A stretch of DNA of 64,000 nt from Dechloromonas hankyongensis (GTDB lineage Bacteria > Pseudomonadota > Gammaproteobacteria > Burkholderiales > Rhodocyclaceae). Under the pieces are notes generated by a model, which saw nothing but the letters and a program-made list of their open reading frames with translations, did not search any database and was not told where the DNA came from. The position numbers and the translations under genes were made by a program. The first letter of the stretch is position 1. Each line of letters starts with the position of its first letter. Positions 16,234-26,120 of this stretch are shown here, piece by piece. The DNA is taken from positions 248,001 through 312,000 of the forward strand of contig NZ_JAKLTN010000002.1 in the NCBI RefSeq assembly GCF_022012295.1, written 5' to 3'.

Positions 16234-18150
16234 ATGAATCTGAATCTGCAACACTGGCGGCTGCTCGTCGATGTACAAGGCATCGCCACCGCTACCCTGG
16301 ACAAGGCGGGCGAGTCCGCCAATTCGCTGTCGGCCGACGTGCTGCGCGAATTTTCGTCCATTCTCGATCAACTCGACGTCTATCCGCCCAAGGGCCTGAT
16401 CGTCCGTTCCGGCAAGGAGGCTGGCTTCATCGCCGGCGCCGACATCTCCGAGTTTTCCCAACTCGATACGCCGGAAAAGGGCAGGACATTGGTTGAGCGT
16501 GGCTGGGGGCTGTTCAACCGCCTGGCTGCCGTCAAATACCCGACCCTGGCGCTGGTGCGCGGGCATTGCCTGGGCGGCGGACTGGAACTGGCGCTGGCCT
16601 GCCGCTACCTGCTGGCGGTGGACGAGTCCGGAACCAAGATGGGTCTGCCGGAAGTGATGCTCGGCATCTTCCCCGGCTGGGGCGGCATGTTGCGCCTGCC
16701 GCAGCGTGTCGGCCCGGCCGCGGCGCTGGACATGATGCTGACTGGCAAGACTATCGACGCCAAACGGGCGAAGAAAATGGGCCTGGCCGACGACTGCGTG
16801 CCGCCGCGCGTCATGGAGCCGGCGGCCCGCCAGTTGCTGCTCTCCGGCCAGGCGCGGCGCCCATTGCCGCTGCTGCAAAGGCTGCTGAATGGTCCGCTGA
16901 AAAGCGTCGTCGCCAACGGCGCCCGCAAGCAGGTGGCGAAGAAGGCGCGGCCGCAGCACTATCCGGCCCCTTACGCGATCATCGACCTGTGGCAGAAGCA
17001 TGACGGAAATGCACTGGCCGCACCGGAGGTGATCGACCGCATCATTTCCTCGCCGACGGCGCGTAATCTGGTCCGCGTTTTCCATCTCCAGGAGCGCATG
17101 AAGGGCTTCGGCAAGGATTCCGAATTCAGGGCCAAGCGCGTGCATGTCATCGGCGCCGGTGTCATGGGCGGCGATATCGCCGCCTGGTGTGCGCTGCGCG
17201 GTTTGACCGTAACGCTGCAGGACCAGACGCTGGAGCGCATTGCGCCGGCCCTGAAGCGGGCACAAACGCTGTTCGAGAAGCGATTGCGCGAACCGCTCAA
17301 GGTCCGCGCCGCCTTCGACCGGCTGATCCCCGATCCGCAGGGCGACGGGGTGGCGCACGCCGATGTCGTCATCGAGGCCATCTTCGAGAACGTCGAGGCC
17401 AAGCATGCGCTATTCAGGTCGCTGGAACCGCGCCTCAAGCAGGGCGCCGTGGTTGCCACCAATACCTCCAGTCTCCGGCTGGAAGACCTGCGTACGGTGC
17501 TCGCCAATCCGGGGCGCCTGGTCGGCATCCATTTCTTCAATCCGGTGGCCATGATGCCGCTGGTCGAAGTCGTCGAGGCCGAGGGCGCCGATCCGGCCGC
17601 CGCGCAGGCGGCCTGCGCCTTCGTCAAGCAGATCGACAAGCTGCCGCTGCCGGTCAAGAGCGCGCCGGGCTTCTTGGTCAATGCCGTGCTCGCCCCGTAC
17701 ATGCTGGCGGCGATGCGGGCGGTGGATGACGGCGTTGCGCCGGAAACGGTCGACGAAGCCATGCTCGCCTTCGGCATGCCGATGGGGCCGATCGAACTGG
17801 TCGACACGGTGGGGCTCGACATCGCCATGGCCGCCGGCAAGCAACTGGCCGGCGGGGCCGATGCACCGCGTTGCCTGATCGCCTGCGTCGAAAAAAACCA
17901 GCTCGGCAAGAAAAGCGGGCAGGGCTTCTACGACTGGTCTTCCGGCAAGGCCGCCAAGGGCAGCGCCGGCGGCGTGCCGAACGGTTTGGCCGAAAAACTG
18001 GTCAAGCCGCTGATCGACCGCGTCGAACAACTGGTCGCCGACGGCATTGTGGCCGACGCCGAATTGGCCGACGGCGGCGTGATCTTCGGCACTGGCTTCG
18101 CGCCCTTTACTGGCGGTCCGTTGCACTATCGTGCCGCAGCGCAGGGGTGA
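16234..18150 (+). CDS. fadJ: multifunctional enoyl-CoA hydratase / 3-hydroxyacyl-CoA dehydrogenase (FadJ/FadB type)
   Basis: Carries out hydration and NAD-dependent oxidation in beta-oxidation. The hydratase is N-terminal (residues about 10-190; SGKEAGFIAGADISEF near 60 and HCLGGGLELALACRY near 110). The dehydrogenase follows (GAGVMGGDIAAWCALRG near 307; HFFNPVAMMPLVEVV near 430). The ATG at 16234 is chosen because it begins the hydratase domain and follows the degV stop by 10 bp; the open frame further upstream overlaps degV. At 638 aa it is shorter than E. coli FadB/FadJ (about 715-730), with a trimmed C-terminal region. FadJ versus FadB cannot be settled by eye. Confidence 0.85.
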   Translation: MNLNLQHWRLLVDVQGIATATLDKAGESANSLSADVLREFSSILDQLDVYPPKGLIVRSGKEAGFIAGADISEFSQLDTPEKGRTLVERGWGLFNRLAAVKYPTLALVRGHCLGGGLELALACRYLLAVDESGTKMGLPEVMLGIFPGWGGMLRLPQRVGPAAALDMMLTGKTIDAKRAKKMGLADDCVPPRVMEPAARQLLLSGQARRPLPLLQRLLNGPLKSVVANGARKQVAKKARPQHYPAPYAIIDLWQKHDGNALAAPEVIDRIISSPTARNLVRVFHLQERMKGFGKDSEFRAKRVHVIGAGVMGGDIAAWCALRGLTVTLQDQTLERIAPALKRAQTLFEKRLREPLKVRAAFDRLIPDPQGDGVAHADVVIEAIFENVEAKHALFRSLEPRLKQGAVVATNTSSLRLEDLRTVLANPGRLVGIHFFNPVAMMPLVEVVEAEGADPAAAQAACAFVKQIDKLPLPVKSAPGFLVNAVLAPYMLAAMRAVDDGVAPETVDEAMLAFGMPMGPIELVDTVGLDIAMAAGKQLAGGADAPRCLIACVEKNQLGKKSGQGFYDWSSGKAAKGSAGGVPNGLAEKLVKPLIDRVEQLVADGIVADAELADGGVIFGTGFAPFTGGPLHYRAAAQG

Positions 18151-18200
18151 TGTTGCGTATCTGCAACAAGACCTAAATTATTATTCGATGAAACAACATT

Positions 18201-18216
18201 TCAAACGTTTGTTTGA
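18201..18216 (+). promoter_or_regulatory. TetR-type operator upstream of fadL (site B)
   Basis: The dyad TCAAACGTTTGTTTGA matches sites A and C and lies 62 bp before the fadL ATG. No clear -10 abuts it here. A weak TTGCGT-N17-AATTAT pair lies just upstream (18153-18181). Confidence 0.6.
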
Positions 18217-18277
18217 GTTTTAATTGACGCACCAAATCGGGGCTCGCCCCAACACAATCACAACAGGAGACATATCG

Positions 18278-19612
18278 ATGTACAAGACTTTCAACCTGCG
18301 CCTGATTCCCGCCCTGGTCGCCGTGGCCTTCTCCGGTTCGGCCGCCGCTGCCGGCTTCCAGCTCTTCGGCGAGCAAAGCGCCAGCGGCATCGGCAATGCG
18401 GGCGCCGGTTCGGCTGCCGTCGCGGAAAACGCCGGTACCATCTACTACAACCCGGCCGGCATGACCCAATTGCAGCGCCTGGAAGTATCGGGCGGTCTGT
18501 CGGTGGTCAGGACCAATTTCGAGTTCAAGGACAACGGTTCGTCGGTCGGTGCCCTGGGCGCATCCGGCGATGGCGGCAATGGCGGCGACTGGGGCTATGT
18601 GCCGAATGCCTATATGTCGATGGCGCTCAACAAGGATCTGTACATCGGTCTGGGCATCGGCGCCCCGTTCGGCCTGAAGACCGGATACGACAATCCGTGG
18701 AAGGGTGCCGCGCAATCGCTGAGCTTCGATATCAAGACGATCAACATCAACCCGTCTGTCGCCTGGCGGGCGAATGAATGGGTGTCGGTCGGTTTCGGCC
18801 TGAACTGGCAGAAGATCGATGCGGAGTATGTTCGCGCCGTGTCGGTGACCAATGCCGGTTTTACCGGTGCTACCGCGACCCTGAACCTGTCGGATGACGC
18901 GTGGGGCTGGAATGCCGGTGCCTTGTTCAATCTGAGTCCTGATACCAAGCTGGGCGTTTCCTACCGTTCGAAAATCAAGTACGAGACCACTGGTGACGTG
19001 AAGCTGAGCAGCAATGGCTCCGCCGCTTCGAATGTCACGGTTGCCGGGTTAACGACGGGGGGTGGGGCGAGCGACACCAAGGCCAGCATCACGCTGCCGG
19101 ATACCTTCATCCTCAGCTTGACGCAAAAGCTGGGTAACCAGTGGGAACTGCTCGGCGACGTTTCGTGGACCGGCTGGAGTTCCATCCCGAAGGTGGATAT
19201 CTACCGCACCTCCGGCGTGCAGAACGGTGCTCTCGCACAGACGCTGGACACCGAGTTCCGTGACACCTGGCGGGTCGCGCTGGGGGCCAACTACAAGGTC
19301 AGCGAGGCCGTGAAATTGAAGATGGGCATCGCCTACGACCAGACGCCGGTCAAGAATGCCGAACACCGCCTCGTTTCGCTGCCGGACAACAACCGGACCT
19401 GGTTCGGCCTGGGCGCCCAGTGGAAGCCGTCCAAGACCATGACCCTGGATGTCGGCGGCGCTTATCTGTATGTGAAGGATGCAGATATCAACAACAATCA
19501 GACGGTCGCGGTGGTCAATGCCCAGACCGCAGCGGCCAATCGCGGCACGGTCAAAGGCACTTATAACGATAGCGCCTGGCTATTCGGTGCTCAGGTGTCG
19601 CTGGCGTTCTAA
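18278..19612 (+). CDS. fadL: FadL/OmpP1 family outer-membrane long-chain fatty acid transporter
   Basis: Outer-membrane beta-barrel for fatty-acid uptake. The 444-aa protein starts with a Sec signal peptide (about 1-22, ending SGSAAAA). Next come the FadL N-terminal hatch signature GFQLFGEQSASGIGNAGAGSAA and YYNPAGMTQL near residues 50-60. Alternating amphipathic strands run to a C-terminal aromatic residue (QVSLAF), as in BamA-assembled barrels. The ATG at 18278 follows the AGGAGACA leader (18265-18272). Placement behind the shared fad operator and before a strong terminator makes it a single-gene transcript of the fad regulon. Confidence 0.9.
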   Translation: MYKTFNLRLIPALVAVAFSGSAAAAGFQLFGEQSASGIGNAGAGSAAVAENAGTIYYNPAGMTQLQRLEVSGGLSVVRTNFEFKDNGSSVGALGASGDGGNGGDWGYVPNAYMSMALNKDLYIGLGIGAPFGLKTGYDNPWKGAAQSLSFDIKTININPSVAWRANEWVSVGFGLNWQKIDAEYVRAVSVTNAGFTGATATLNLSDDAWGWNAGALFNLSPDTKLGVSYRSKIKYETTGDVKLSSNGSAASNVTVAGLTTGGGASDTKASITLPDTFILSLTQKLGNQWELLGDVSWTGWSSIPKVDIYRTSGVQNGALAQTLDTEFRDTWRVALGANYKVSEAVKLKMGIAYDQTPVKNAEHRLVSLPDNNRTWFGLGAQWKPSKTMTLDVGGAYLYVKDADINNNQTVAVVNAQTAAANRGTVKGTYNDSAWLFGAQVSLAF

Positions 19613-19633
19613 CCCCTCTTCCTTGCGTACTTC

Positions 19634-19660
19634 AACCCCGGCTGGTCCGGGGTTTTTTTT
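19634..19660 (+). terminator. intrinsic terminator after fadL
   Basis: Perfect 8-bp stem AACCCCGG/CCGGGGTT, loop CTGGT, followed by eight T. Confidence 0.92.
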
Positions 19661-19852
19661 GGCCTGCCGCTTTGCCGTGGGCTACGGCATTGCGCTGCAT
19701 TCGATCAGGAAAATCCTTCCCGCCCTGACCGGTTTTGCTACATCGCTCGGATGTTCGGCCGGCAGACGGCGATGATGTATGCACACAGAATGCCTCCCGT
19801 CCTGACCGAAATGAAGCTGATTCGGGTCGGAAGTGTTGGGAAGGAGGGAGCC

Positions 19853-22354
19853 ATGATTCCACATTTGAGCATACGCAGTCGGCTGGTGCTGTTGATCGTG
19901 CTGGCCTGGGTAATTCTTTCGTCGGTGATCGGCTATGCGCTGGTCCTGGAAAAGCGCGAGCTGTTGCAACAGAAGCAGGAGCGGACCAATAACGCGCTCG
20001 AACTGGGGTTCAGCGTGCTCGACTACTACCAGAGCCAGGTCGAGGCGGGGGCGTTGTCGCGCCGGGACGCCGAAGCGACGGCGGCAGCGGCCGTTTCCCG
20101 GATGCGCTACGACGGGCTGAACTACTTCAGCATCTACGATCTGAACTACCACATGCTCCGGCATCCGATCAAACCGGTGATGAACGGCGGCGACTTTTCC
20201 AGCCTGACCGACGCCAACGGCGTGCGTATCGTTTTCGAACTGGTCGAGGCGGCCAAGCGCGACAAGGGCGAGTTCGTCTATTACCTGTGGCCCAAGCCGG
20301 GCAACGCGAAACCGGTGAAAAAGGCGGCGACCAGCCGCTTGTTCGCACCGTGGGGCTGGGTGTTGCAGACCGGCATCTATATCGATGACGTCGACATCGA
20401 ATTCCGCAGCAAGCTGCTCACCTATTTGGGCCTGATCGCTGCCGCCATGCTGCTGCTCGTGCTGCTGTTGTGGCACATCGCCAACGGCATCAGCAAGCCC
20501 TTGCATGATCTTCAGGAGTCGGTCGGCCGCATCGCCGGACTCGATCTGTCCGATCCGGACGTGCTGCACGCCGTGGCCGAAAAACTGTCTGCGTCGGCTC
20601 GCGACGGCAATTGTCCCGAAATCAAGCACCTGGCCCATGCCTATGCGCTGCTTGCCGGCCGTCTGGTCGATGCCAACGACAATCTGGGTGACGTGAATAG
20701 AAAACTGACGGCCGAATTGAACGACCGGCACCGCGCCGAGGCGGAACGCGACGACGCGGAACAGGCCAATCAATCGAAAAGCGCTTTCCTGGCCAATATG
20801 AGCCACGAAATCCGGACGCCGCTCAATGCCATCATCGGCCTGACCCATCTGTTGCGCCGCAACCAGCTCGACGACCAGCAACGGGAGCGCCTCGGCAAGA
20901 TCGATGCTGCCGCCACGCACCTGTTGGCCGTCATCGACAATATTCTCGACCTGTCCAAGATCGAGGCCGGCAAGCTGGAACTGGAACTGGCTGATTTTTC
21001 GCCGGCTGCGCTGCTGGACGAAGCGCGGTCCCTGGTCCAGGACCGGGTTGCCGCCAAGGGCCTGGATTTCCGGACGGAGATCAGGGGCTTGCCGACCGTT
21101 CTGCATGGTGATGTGACGCGGCTGCGCCAGGCGCTGGTGAACTATTTGGGCAATGCGGTCAAATTTACCGAAAAGGGCGGCATCATCCTGCGCGCCAGCG
21201 TTGTCGACGAAGATGCCCACCACGTTCAGGTGCGTTTTGCCGTGCAGGATACTGGCATCGGCATCGCCGCCGAAAAAGTGCCGATGCTGTTCCAGGTATT
21301 CGAGCAGGTCGATACGTCGATCACCCGCAAATTCGGCGGCAGCGGCCTCGGGCTGGCGATCAACCGGCGTTTCGCCCAGTTGATGGGAGGCGAAGCGGGC
21401 GTCGACAGCACACCAGGGCAGGGCAGCACCTTCTGGCTCACGGCCAAGCTGGGCAAGCGACCCGGCGTCGTACTGGACACCGGCAAGCAGGATGCCGACC
21501 TCAAGGCCGAGCAGCGTCTTGGCCGGCACTGCGCGGATGCACGCGTGCTGTTGGTGGAAGACAACCCGATCAATCAGGAGGTGGCGCTGGAACTGCTTGC
21601 CCGGGTCGGTCTGTCGGCCGATGTGGCACAAAACGGCGAACAGGCATTGGGTAAGGTCAGGGAATCGACTTTCGATCTGATCCTGATGGATGTGCAGATG
21701 CCGGTCATGGACGGCCTGGAAGCGACGCGCCGGATTCGCCAGCTACCGGCCTGCGCCCACGTCCCCATCCTGGCGATGACGGCCAATGCTTTTCGGGAAG
21801 ACAAGGTCGCCTGTCTGGCGGCCGGCATGACCGATTTCGTGGCCAAGCCGGTAGATCCGACCGTGCTGTACAGCACCCTGTTGCGCTGGCTGCCGCAGCA
21901 CAAGCCGGCGCCGGGAGGGGCATTGATTTCCGCCCGCAACGAGGCGGGCGGTACGCCGGCCGGACATGGCGACAGCGAATTGCGCCAGCGTCTGCGGACC
22001 ATTGCCGGCCTGAATCTGGAGCGTGGCCTGCTGTGCACCGCCGGCAAGCTGCCCAAGCTGGTCCGCTACCTGCAGATGTTCGCCGAAACCCACGCCCAGG
22101 ACGCCGATCGTGTGCAGTACTACCTGACGGCGCATGACCCCGAACAGGCGCGACGCTGGGTGCATGCGCTGAAAGGGGTGGCCGGCAATCTTGGTGCCGA
22201 AAGCGTGCATGCCGCCTCGCAGGCGCTGGACATGGCGATCCGCCGCGGCGCCGGAGCCGACGAACTGGCCCGGAATCTTGGGGCAATGGCCGAGGAACTG
22301 GGCGTCTTCGTCGCCGGCATACGTTCGGCGCTGGCCCTCGACTGCAGCGCCTGA
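19853..22354 (+). CDS. Cache-domain hybrid sensor histidine kinase with receiver and Hpt
   Basis: Membrane sensor of 833 aa. It has a transmembrane helix (about 11-31), a periplasmic Cache domain (about 35-185; [16 protein letters not shown] and [13 protein letters not shown] are typical of the methyl-accepting/dCache group) and a second transmembrane helix (about 195-215). HisKA follows, with [12 protein letters not shown] (about residue 312), then HATPase ([16 protein letters not shown]), a receiver (VEDNPINQE, phospho-Asp in LMDVQMP near 613) and a C-terminal Hpt region ([13 protein letters not shown] near 770). The ATG at 19853 is preceded by AAGGAGGG. It separates two blocks of fad genes on the same strand, but it is flanked by a terminator and a promoter, so it is its own transcript. 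A link to fatty acids is only positional. Confidence 0.85.
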   Translation: MIPHLSIRSRLVLLIVLAWVILSSVIGYALVLEKRELLQQKQERTNNALELGFSVLDYYQSQVEAGALSRRDAEATAAAAVSRMRYDGLNYFSIYDLNYHMLRHPIKPVMNGGDFSSLTDANGVRIVFELVEAAKRDKGEFVYYLWPKPGNAKPVKKAATSRLFAPWGWVLQTGIYIDDVDIEFRSKLLTYLGLIAAAMLLLVLLLWHIANGISKPLHDLQESVGRIAGLDLSDPDVLHAVAEKLSASARDGNCPEIKHLAHAYALLAGRLVDANDNLGDVNRKLTAELNDRHRAEAERDDAEQANQSKSAFLANMSHEIRTPLNAIIGLTHLLRRNQLDDQQRERLGKIDAAATHLLAVIDNILDLSKIEAGKLELELADFSPAALLDEARSLVQDRVAAKGLDFRTEIRGLPTVLHGDVTRLRQALVNYLGNAVKFTEKGGIILRASVVDEDAHHVQVRFAVQDTGIGIAAEKVPMLFQVFEQVDTSITRKFGGSGLGLAINRRFAQLMGGEAGVDSTPGQGSTFWLTAKLGKRPGVVLDTGKQDADLKAEQRLGRHCADARVLLVEDNPINQEVALELLARVGLSADVAQNGEQALGKVRESTFDLILMDVQMPVMDGLEATRRIRQLPACAHVPILAMTANAFREDKVACLAAGMTDFVAKPVDPTVLYSTLLRWLPQHKPAPGGALISARNEAGGTPAGHGDSELRQRLRTIAGLNLERGLLCTAGKLPKLVRYLQMFAETHAQDADRVQYYLTAHDPEQARRWVHALKGVAGNLGAESVHAASQALDMAIRRGAGADELARNLGAMAEELGVFVAGIRSALALDCSA

Positions 22355-22411
22355 TCCTCTCGCGGTGCCGGCCGGCCGCGCATCGCGGTGTTGAAAATCG
22401 AAACAAAATAG

Positions 22412-22455
22412 TTGACCACGGCGGTGTCTCCTCTATAATTCAAACGTTCGTTTTA
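22412..22455 (+). promoter_or_regulatory. promoter and TetR operator (site C) of the fadN-type operon
   Basis: TTGACC (22412-22417), a 16-bp spacer and a perfect TATAAT (22434-22439) are followed at once by the dyad TCAAACGTTCGTTTTA (22440-22455). As at site A, the operator starts at the base after the -10, so bound repressor would cover the start point. Confidence 0.75.
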
Positions 22456-22495
22456 GTTTTGCGAATGACAAAATAGAGACCATAAGGAGACACGC

Positions 22496-24895
22496 TTGAA
22501 CAAGCTGATCGTGAAGAAAGCCGCCGTGCTCGGCGCCGGTGTGATGGGGGCGCAGATTGCCGCGCACCTCGCCAATGCCGATGTGCCGGTCGTGCTGTTT
22601 GACCTGCCGGCCAAGGAAGGCGACAAGAACGGCATCGTGAAGAAGGCCCTTGATGGCCTCAAGAAGCTCGATCCGGCGCCGCTGGCTAGCAAAAGCAAGC
22701 TGAAGTTCATCGATGCCGCCAACTACGACGAGCATCTGCCGCTGCTCGCCGAGTGCGATCTGGTCATCGAGGCCATCGCCGAGCGCATGGACTGGAAGAA
22801 CGACCTGTACGCCAAAATCGCGCCGCACATTGCGCCGCAGGCCATCGTTGCCTCCAACACCTCCGGCCTGTCGATGAACGCGCTGGCCCAGGGGCTGCCG
22901 GCGGCGGTTCGCCCGCGCTTTTGCGGCATCCACTTCTTTAATCCGCCGCGCTACATGCATCTGGTTGAAATCATCGGCACGCAAAGCACCGATGCTTCGA
23001 CGCTCGATGCGCTGGAAACCTGGCTGACCTCGCGCCTGGGCAAGGGCGTCATCCGCGCCCTCGATACCCCGAACTTCGTCGCCAACCGCATCGGCGTCTT
23101 CTCGATTCTCGCCGTCATGCACCACACCCAGGCCTTCGGTCTCGGGTTCGACGAAGTCGATGCGTTGACCGGCCCTAAGATCGGTCGTCCGAAGAGCGCC
23201 ACCTACCGCACGGCTGACGTGGTCGGCCTCGATACGCTGGCCCACGTCGTCAAGACCATGCAGGACACGCTGCCCAACGACCCGTGGCATGCCTTTTTCA
23301 CCAGCCCGGCCTGGCTGCAGGCCTTGATCGCCCAGGGCGCACTCGGCCAGAAGACCCGCTGCGGCATCTTCCGCAAGCGGGGCAAGGAAATCCAGGTGCT
23401 CGACCTGGCCGCCCAGGACTACCGCAAGTCGGCTGGCGAGATCGCCGAGGAAGTCGGCGCCATCCTGAAAATCCGCAACCCGGCCGAGAAATTCGCCGCC
23501 TTGCGCGCTTCCAGCCATCCGCAGGCGCAATTCCTGTGGGCCATTTTCCGCGATATCTTCCATTACGCCGCCGTGCAGCTGGAAAGCGTCGCCGACAACG
23601 CTCGTGACCTCGATCTGGCCATGCGCTGGGGCTTCGGCTGGACGCAGGGCCCGTTCGAGACCTGGCAGGCCGCCGGCTGGGGCGAGACCGCCCAGGCCAT
23701 CGCCGCCGATATTGCTGCCGGCAAGGCCATGAGCCCGGTCGCGCTTCCCGCCTGGGCGCTTGAAGCCGGCCGTACCGGCGTGCATGCCGCCGAAGGTTCC
23801 TATTCGGCCAGCAAGAATGCCTACGTGCCGCGTTCCACGCTGCCGGTCTACCAGCGCCAGCTGTTCCCCGAGCGCGTGCTCGGCGAAACCGCCGCCACCC
23901 CGGAAAAATCGGGCGAAACGCTGTACGAGAACGACGGCGTGCGGCTGTGGACGCTGCCGGCAGTCGATAAGGGTATCGGCATCCTGTCCATCAAGTCGAA
24001 GATGCACACCATCGGCAACGAGGTGCTCGATGGCGTGATTGCCGCCGTGCGCCAGGCCGAGGGAACGCTGGACGGCGTGGTCGTCTGGCACGAAGCGCCG
24101 TTTGCTGTCGGCGCCAACCTGCAGCAGGTGGGCGAAGCCTGTGCTGCCGGCCAGTTCGACATCCTCGAGCAGACCGTCGAGAAGTTCCAGCGCGCCTCGC
24201 AGACGCTGAAGTACGCACAGGTGCCGGTCGTCGCTGCGGTGCAGGGCATGGCCCTGGGCGGCGGTTGCGAATTCGTCATGCATGCAGGCAAGCGGGTCAT
24301 GGCGCTGGAAAGCTATGTCGGCCTGGTCGAAGCCGGGGTCGGCCTGATCCCGGCCGGTGGCGGCTGCAAGGAATTCGCCGTGCGCGCCGCCGAATGGGCC
24401 GCGCAATCGGCGACGCCGGGCGAGGTGTTCAACTACCTGCAGCCGGTGTTCCAGACCATCGCCATGGCCAAGGTCGCCAAGAGCGCGCAGGAAGTCGTCG
24501 ATTTCGGTTTTGCCAAGCCGTCCGACACCATCCTGTTCAATGCCAACGAACTGCTCTTCGTCGCCATCAAGGAAGCGCGGGCCATGGCCGACGCCGGTTA
24601 CGCCCCGCCGCAGATGGCGCGCGGCATCCCGGTCGCCGGCAAGAACGGCATCGCCACCTTCGAGATGATGCTGGTCAACATGAAGGAGGGCGGCATGATT
24701 TCCGCCCACGACTACAAGGTCGCCAAGTCGGCCGCCACCGCCCTGTGCGGCGGCGAGATCGAGACCGGCAGCCTGGTCGATGAGGAATGGCTGATCACCG
24801 TCGAACGCCAGCTGTTCGTCGAATTGCTGAAGACCCCCGAAACCCAGGCCCGGATCAAGCACATGCTGGAAACCGGCAAGCCGCTGCGTAATTAA
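22496..24895 (+). CDS. 3-hydroxyacyl-CoA dehydrogenase / enoyl-CoA hydratase, FadN-type order
   Basis: Bifunctional beta-oxidation enzyme with the dehydrogenase first: the NAD-binding GAGVMGAQIAAHLANAD is near residues 13-29, HFFNPPRYMHLVEIIG near 147 and a second dehydrogenase C-domain is in the middle. A crotonase-type hydratase lies at the C-terminus (GMALGGGCEFVMHAGKRV near 585, GLVEAGVGLIPAGGGCKEF near 607). This is the FadN order, opposite to the FadJ-like gene at 16234. The start is TTG at 22496 behind AAGGAG (22484-22489), placing the Rossmann motif right at the N-terminus. It is the first gene of a seven-gene fad operon and is 799 aa long. Confidence 0.88.
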   Translation: MNKLIVKKAAVLGAGVMGAQIAAHLANADVPVVLFDLPAKEGDKNGIVKKALDGLKKLDPAPLASKSKLKFIDAANYDEHLPLLAECDLVIEAIAERMDWKNDLYAKIAPHIAPQAIVASNTSGLSMNALAQGLPAAVRPRFCGIHFFNPPRYMHLVEIIGTQSTDASTLDALETWLTSRLGKGVIRALDTPNFVANRIGVFSILAVMHHTQAFGLGFDEVDALTGPKIGRPKSATYRTADVVGLDTLAHVVKTMQDTLPNDPWHAFFTSPAWLQALIAQGALGQKTRCGIFRKRGKEIQVLDLAAQDYRKSAGEIAEEVGAILKIRNPAEKFAALRASSHPQAQFLWAIFRDIFHYAAVQLESVADNARDLDLAMRWGFGWTQGPFETWQAAGWGETAQAIAADIAAGKAMSPVALPAWALEAGRTGVHAAEGSYSASKNAYVPRSTLPVYQRQLFPERVLGETAATPEKSGETLYENDGVRLWTLPAVDKGIGILSIKSKMHTIGNEVLDGVIAAVRQAEGTLDGVVVWHEAPFAVGANLQQVGEACAAGQFDILEQTVEKFQRASQTLKYAQVPVVAAVQGMALGGGCEFVMHAGKRVMALESYVGLVEAGVGLIPAGGGCKEFAVRAAEWAAQSATPGEVFNYLQPVFQTIAMAKVAKSAQEVVDFGFAKPSDTILFNANELLFVAIKEARAMADAGYAPPQMARGIPVAGKNGIATFEMMLVNMKEGGMISAHDYKVAKSAATALCGGEIETGSLVDEEWLITVERQLFVELLKTPETQARIKHMLETGKPLRN

Positions 24896-24917
24896 TCGGG
24901 TCAGGAGACATAAAGAA

Positions 24918-26117
24918 ATGAGCAAACAGATTCAAGACGCCTACATCGTCGCCGCCACCCGCTTGCCGGTCGCCAAGCGCAACGGCATGTTCAAGAACGT
25001 TCGGCCGGACGACATGCTGGCCGCCGTCATCAAATCGGTCGTCGCGCAGGTTCCGGGTGTCGATCCGGCGCTGATCGGCGATGTCATCGTCGGCTGCGCC
25101 ATGCCGGAAGCCGAGCAGGGCATGAACGTTGCCCGCATCGGCGCGCTGCTCGCCGGACTGCCGATCACCGTGCCGGGCATCACCATCAACCGCTTCTGCT
25201 CCTCCGGGGTGCAGGCGGTGTCCGATGCCGCCAACCTGATCCGCCTCGGCCAGGCCGACGTGATGATCGCCGCCGGTACCGAGTCGATGTCGGTCATGCC
25301 GCAGATCATGGGCAACAAGATGTCGATGAATCCGGCCATCTTCAGCCATGAGGAAAACCTCGGCATCGCCTACGGCATGGGCCTGACCGCCGAAAAGGTC
25401 GCGCAGCAGTGGAAGATCGGTCGCGACGCACAGGATGCCTTCGCCCTGGCCTCCAACCAGAAGGCTTGCGCCGCCATCGCCGCCGGCCATTTCAGTGCCG
25501 AAACGACGCCTTACGCCATCCGCGAAAGCCTGCCCGACCTGAAAACCGGCCAGATCAAGCTGCGCGAGCGCACCGCCGAATTCGACGAAGGCCCGCGTGC
25601 CGATGCCTCGCTGGAAAAGCTCGGCAAGCTGAAGCCGGTGTTCCACGCCCGTGGCTCGGTGACGGCCGGCAACTCGTCGCAGATGTCGGACGGCGCCGGT
25701 GCGGTGATGCTGGTTTCCGAGAAGATCCTGCGCGAGCACGACCTGACTCCGCTTGCCCGCTTCGCCGGTTACGCCGTCGGCGGCGTCGCCCCGGAAATCA
25801 TGGGCATCGGCCCGATTGCCGCGATTCCCAAGGTGCTGGCCCAGGTCGGCATCAAGCAGGACGACCTCGACTGGATCGAACTGAACGAAGCCTTCGCCGC
25901 CCAGTCGCTGGCCGTGATCCAGGAACTCGGCTTGAATCCGGACAAGGTCAATCCGCTCGGCGGCGCCATCGCCCTCGGCCACCCGCTCGGCGCCACCGGC
26001 GCCATCCGCATCGCCACGCTGGCGCATGGCTTGAAGCGCACCGGCGGCAAGTACGGCATGGTGTCGATGTGTATCGGGACCGGCATGGGTGCCGCAGGCA
26101 TTATTGAGGCGCTGTAA
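24918..26117 (+). CDS. fadA: acetyl-CoA C-acyltransferase (FadA-type thiolase)
   Basis: Thiolase of 399 aa. The nucleophilic Cys is in NRFCSSGVQAVSDAA (about residue 94), followed by AGTESMSVMPQIMGNKMSMNP, NEAFAAQSLAV near 321, GGAIALGHPLGATGA near 348 and MCIGTGMGAAGI near 384. These are all expected thiolase motifs, with the catalytic His and second Cys present. It lies 22 bp after the FadN-type gene, the usual partner arrangement. An AGGAGACA leader (24903-24910) precedes the ATG. Confidence 0.92.
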   Translation: MSKQIQDAYIVAATRLPVAKRNGMFKNVRPDDMLAAVIKSVVAQVPGVDPALIGDVIVGCAMPEAEQGMNVARIGALLAGLPITVPGITINRFCSSGVQAVSDAANLIRLGQADVMIAAGTESMSVMPQIMGNKMSMNPAIFSHEENLGIAYGMGLTAEKVAQQWKIGRDAQDAFALASNQKACAAIAAGHFSAETTPYAIRESLPDLKTGQIKLRERTAEFDEGPRADASLEKLGKLKPVFHARGSVTAGNSSQMSDGAGAVMLVSEKILREHDLTPLARFAGYAVGGVAPEIMGIGPIAAIPKVLAQVGIKQDDLDWIELNEAFAAQSLAVIQELGLNPDKVNPLGGAIALGHPLGATGAIRIATLAHGLKRTGGKYGMVSMCIGTGMGAAGIIEAL

Positions 26118-26120
26118 GGC

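Noticed and set aside
19682..21631. 649-codon minus-strand frame antisense to the hybrid kinase
   Set aside because: Crosses the fadL terminator and the kinase promoter region; the sense frame has HisKA and HATPase motifs.
22433..24925. 830-codon minus-strand frame antisense to the fadN-type gene
   Set aside because: Extends through the fad promoter and operator and has no motif; a shadow of the sense gene.
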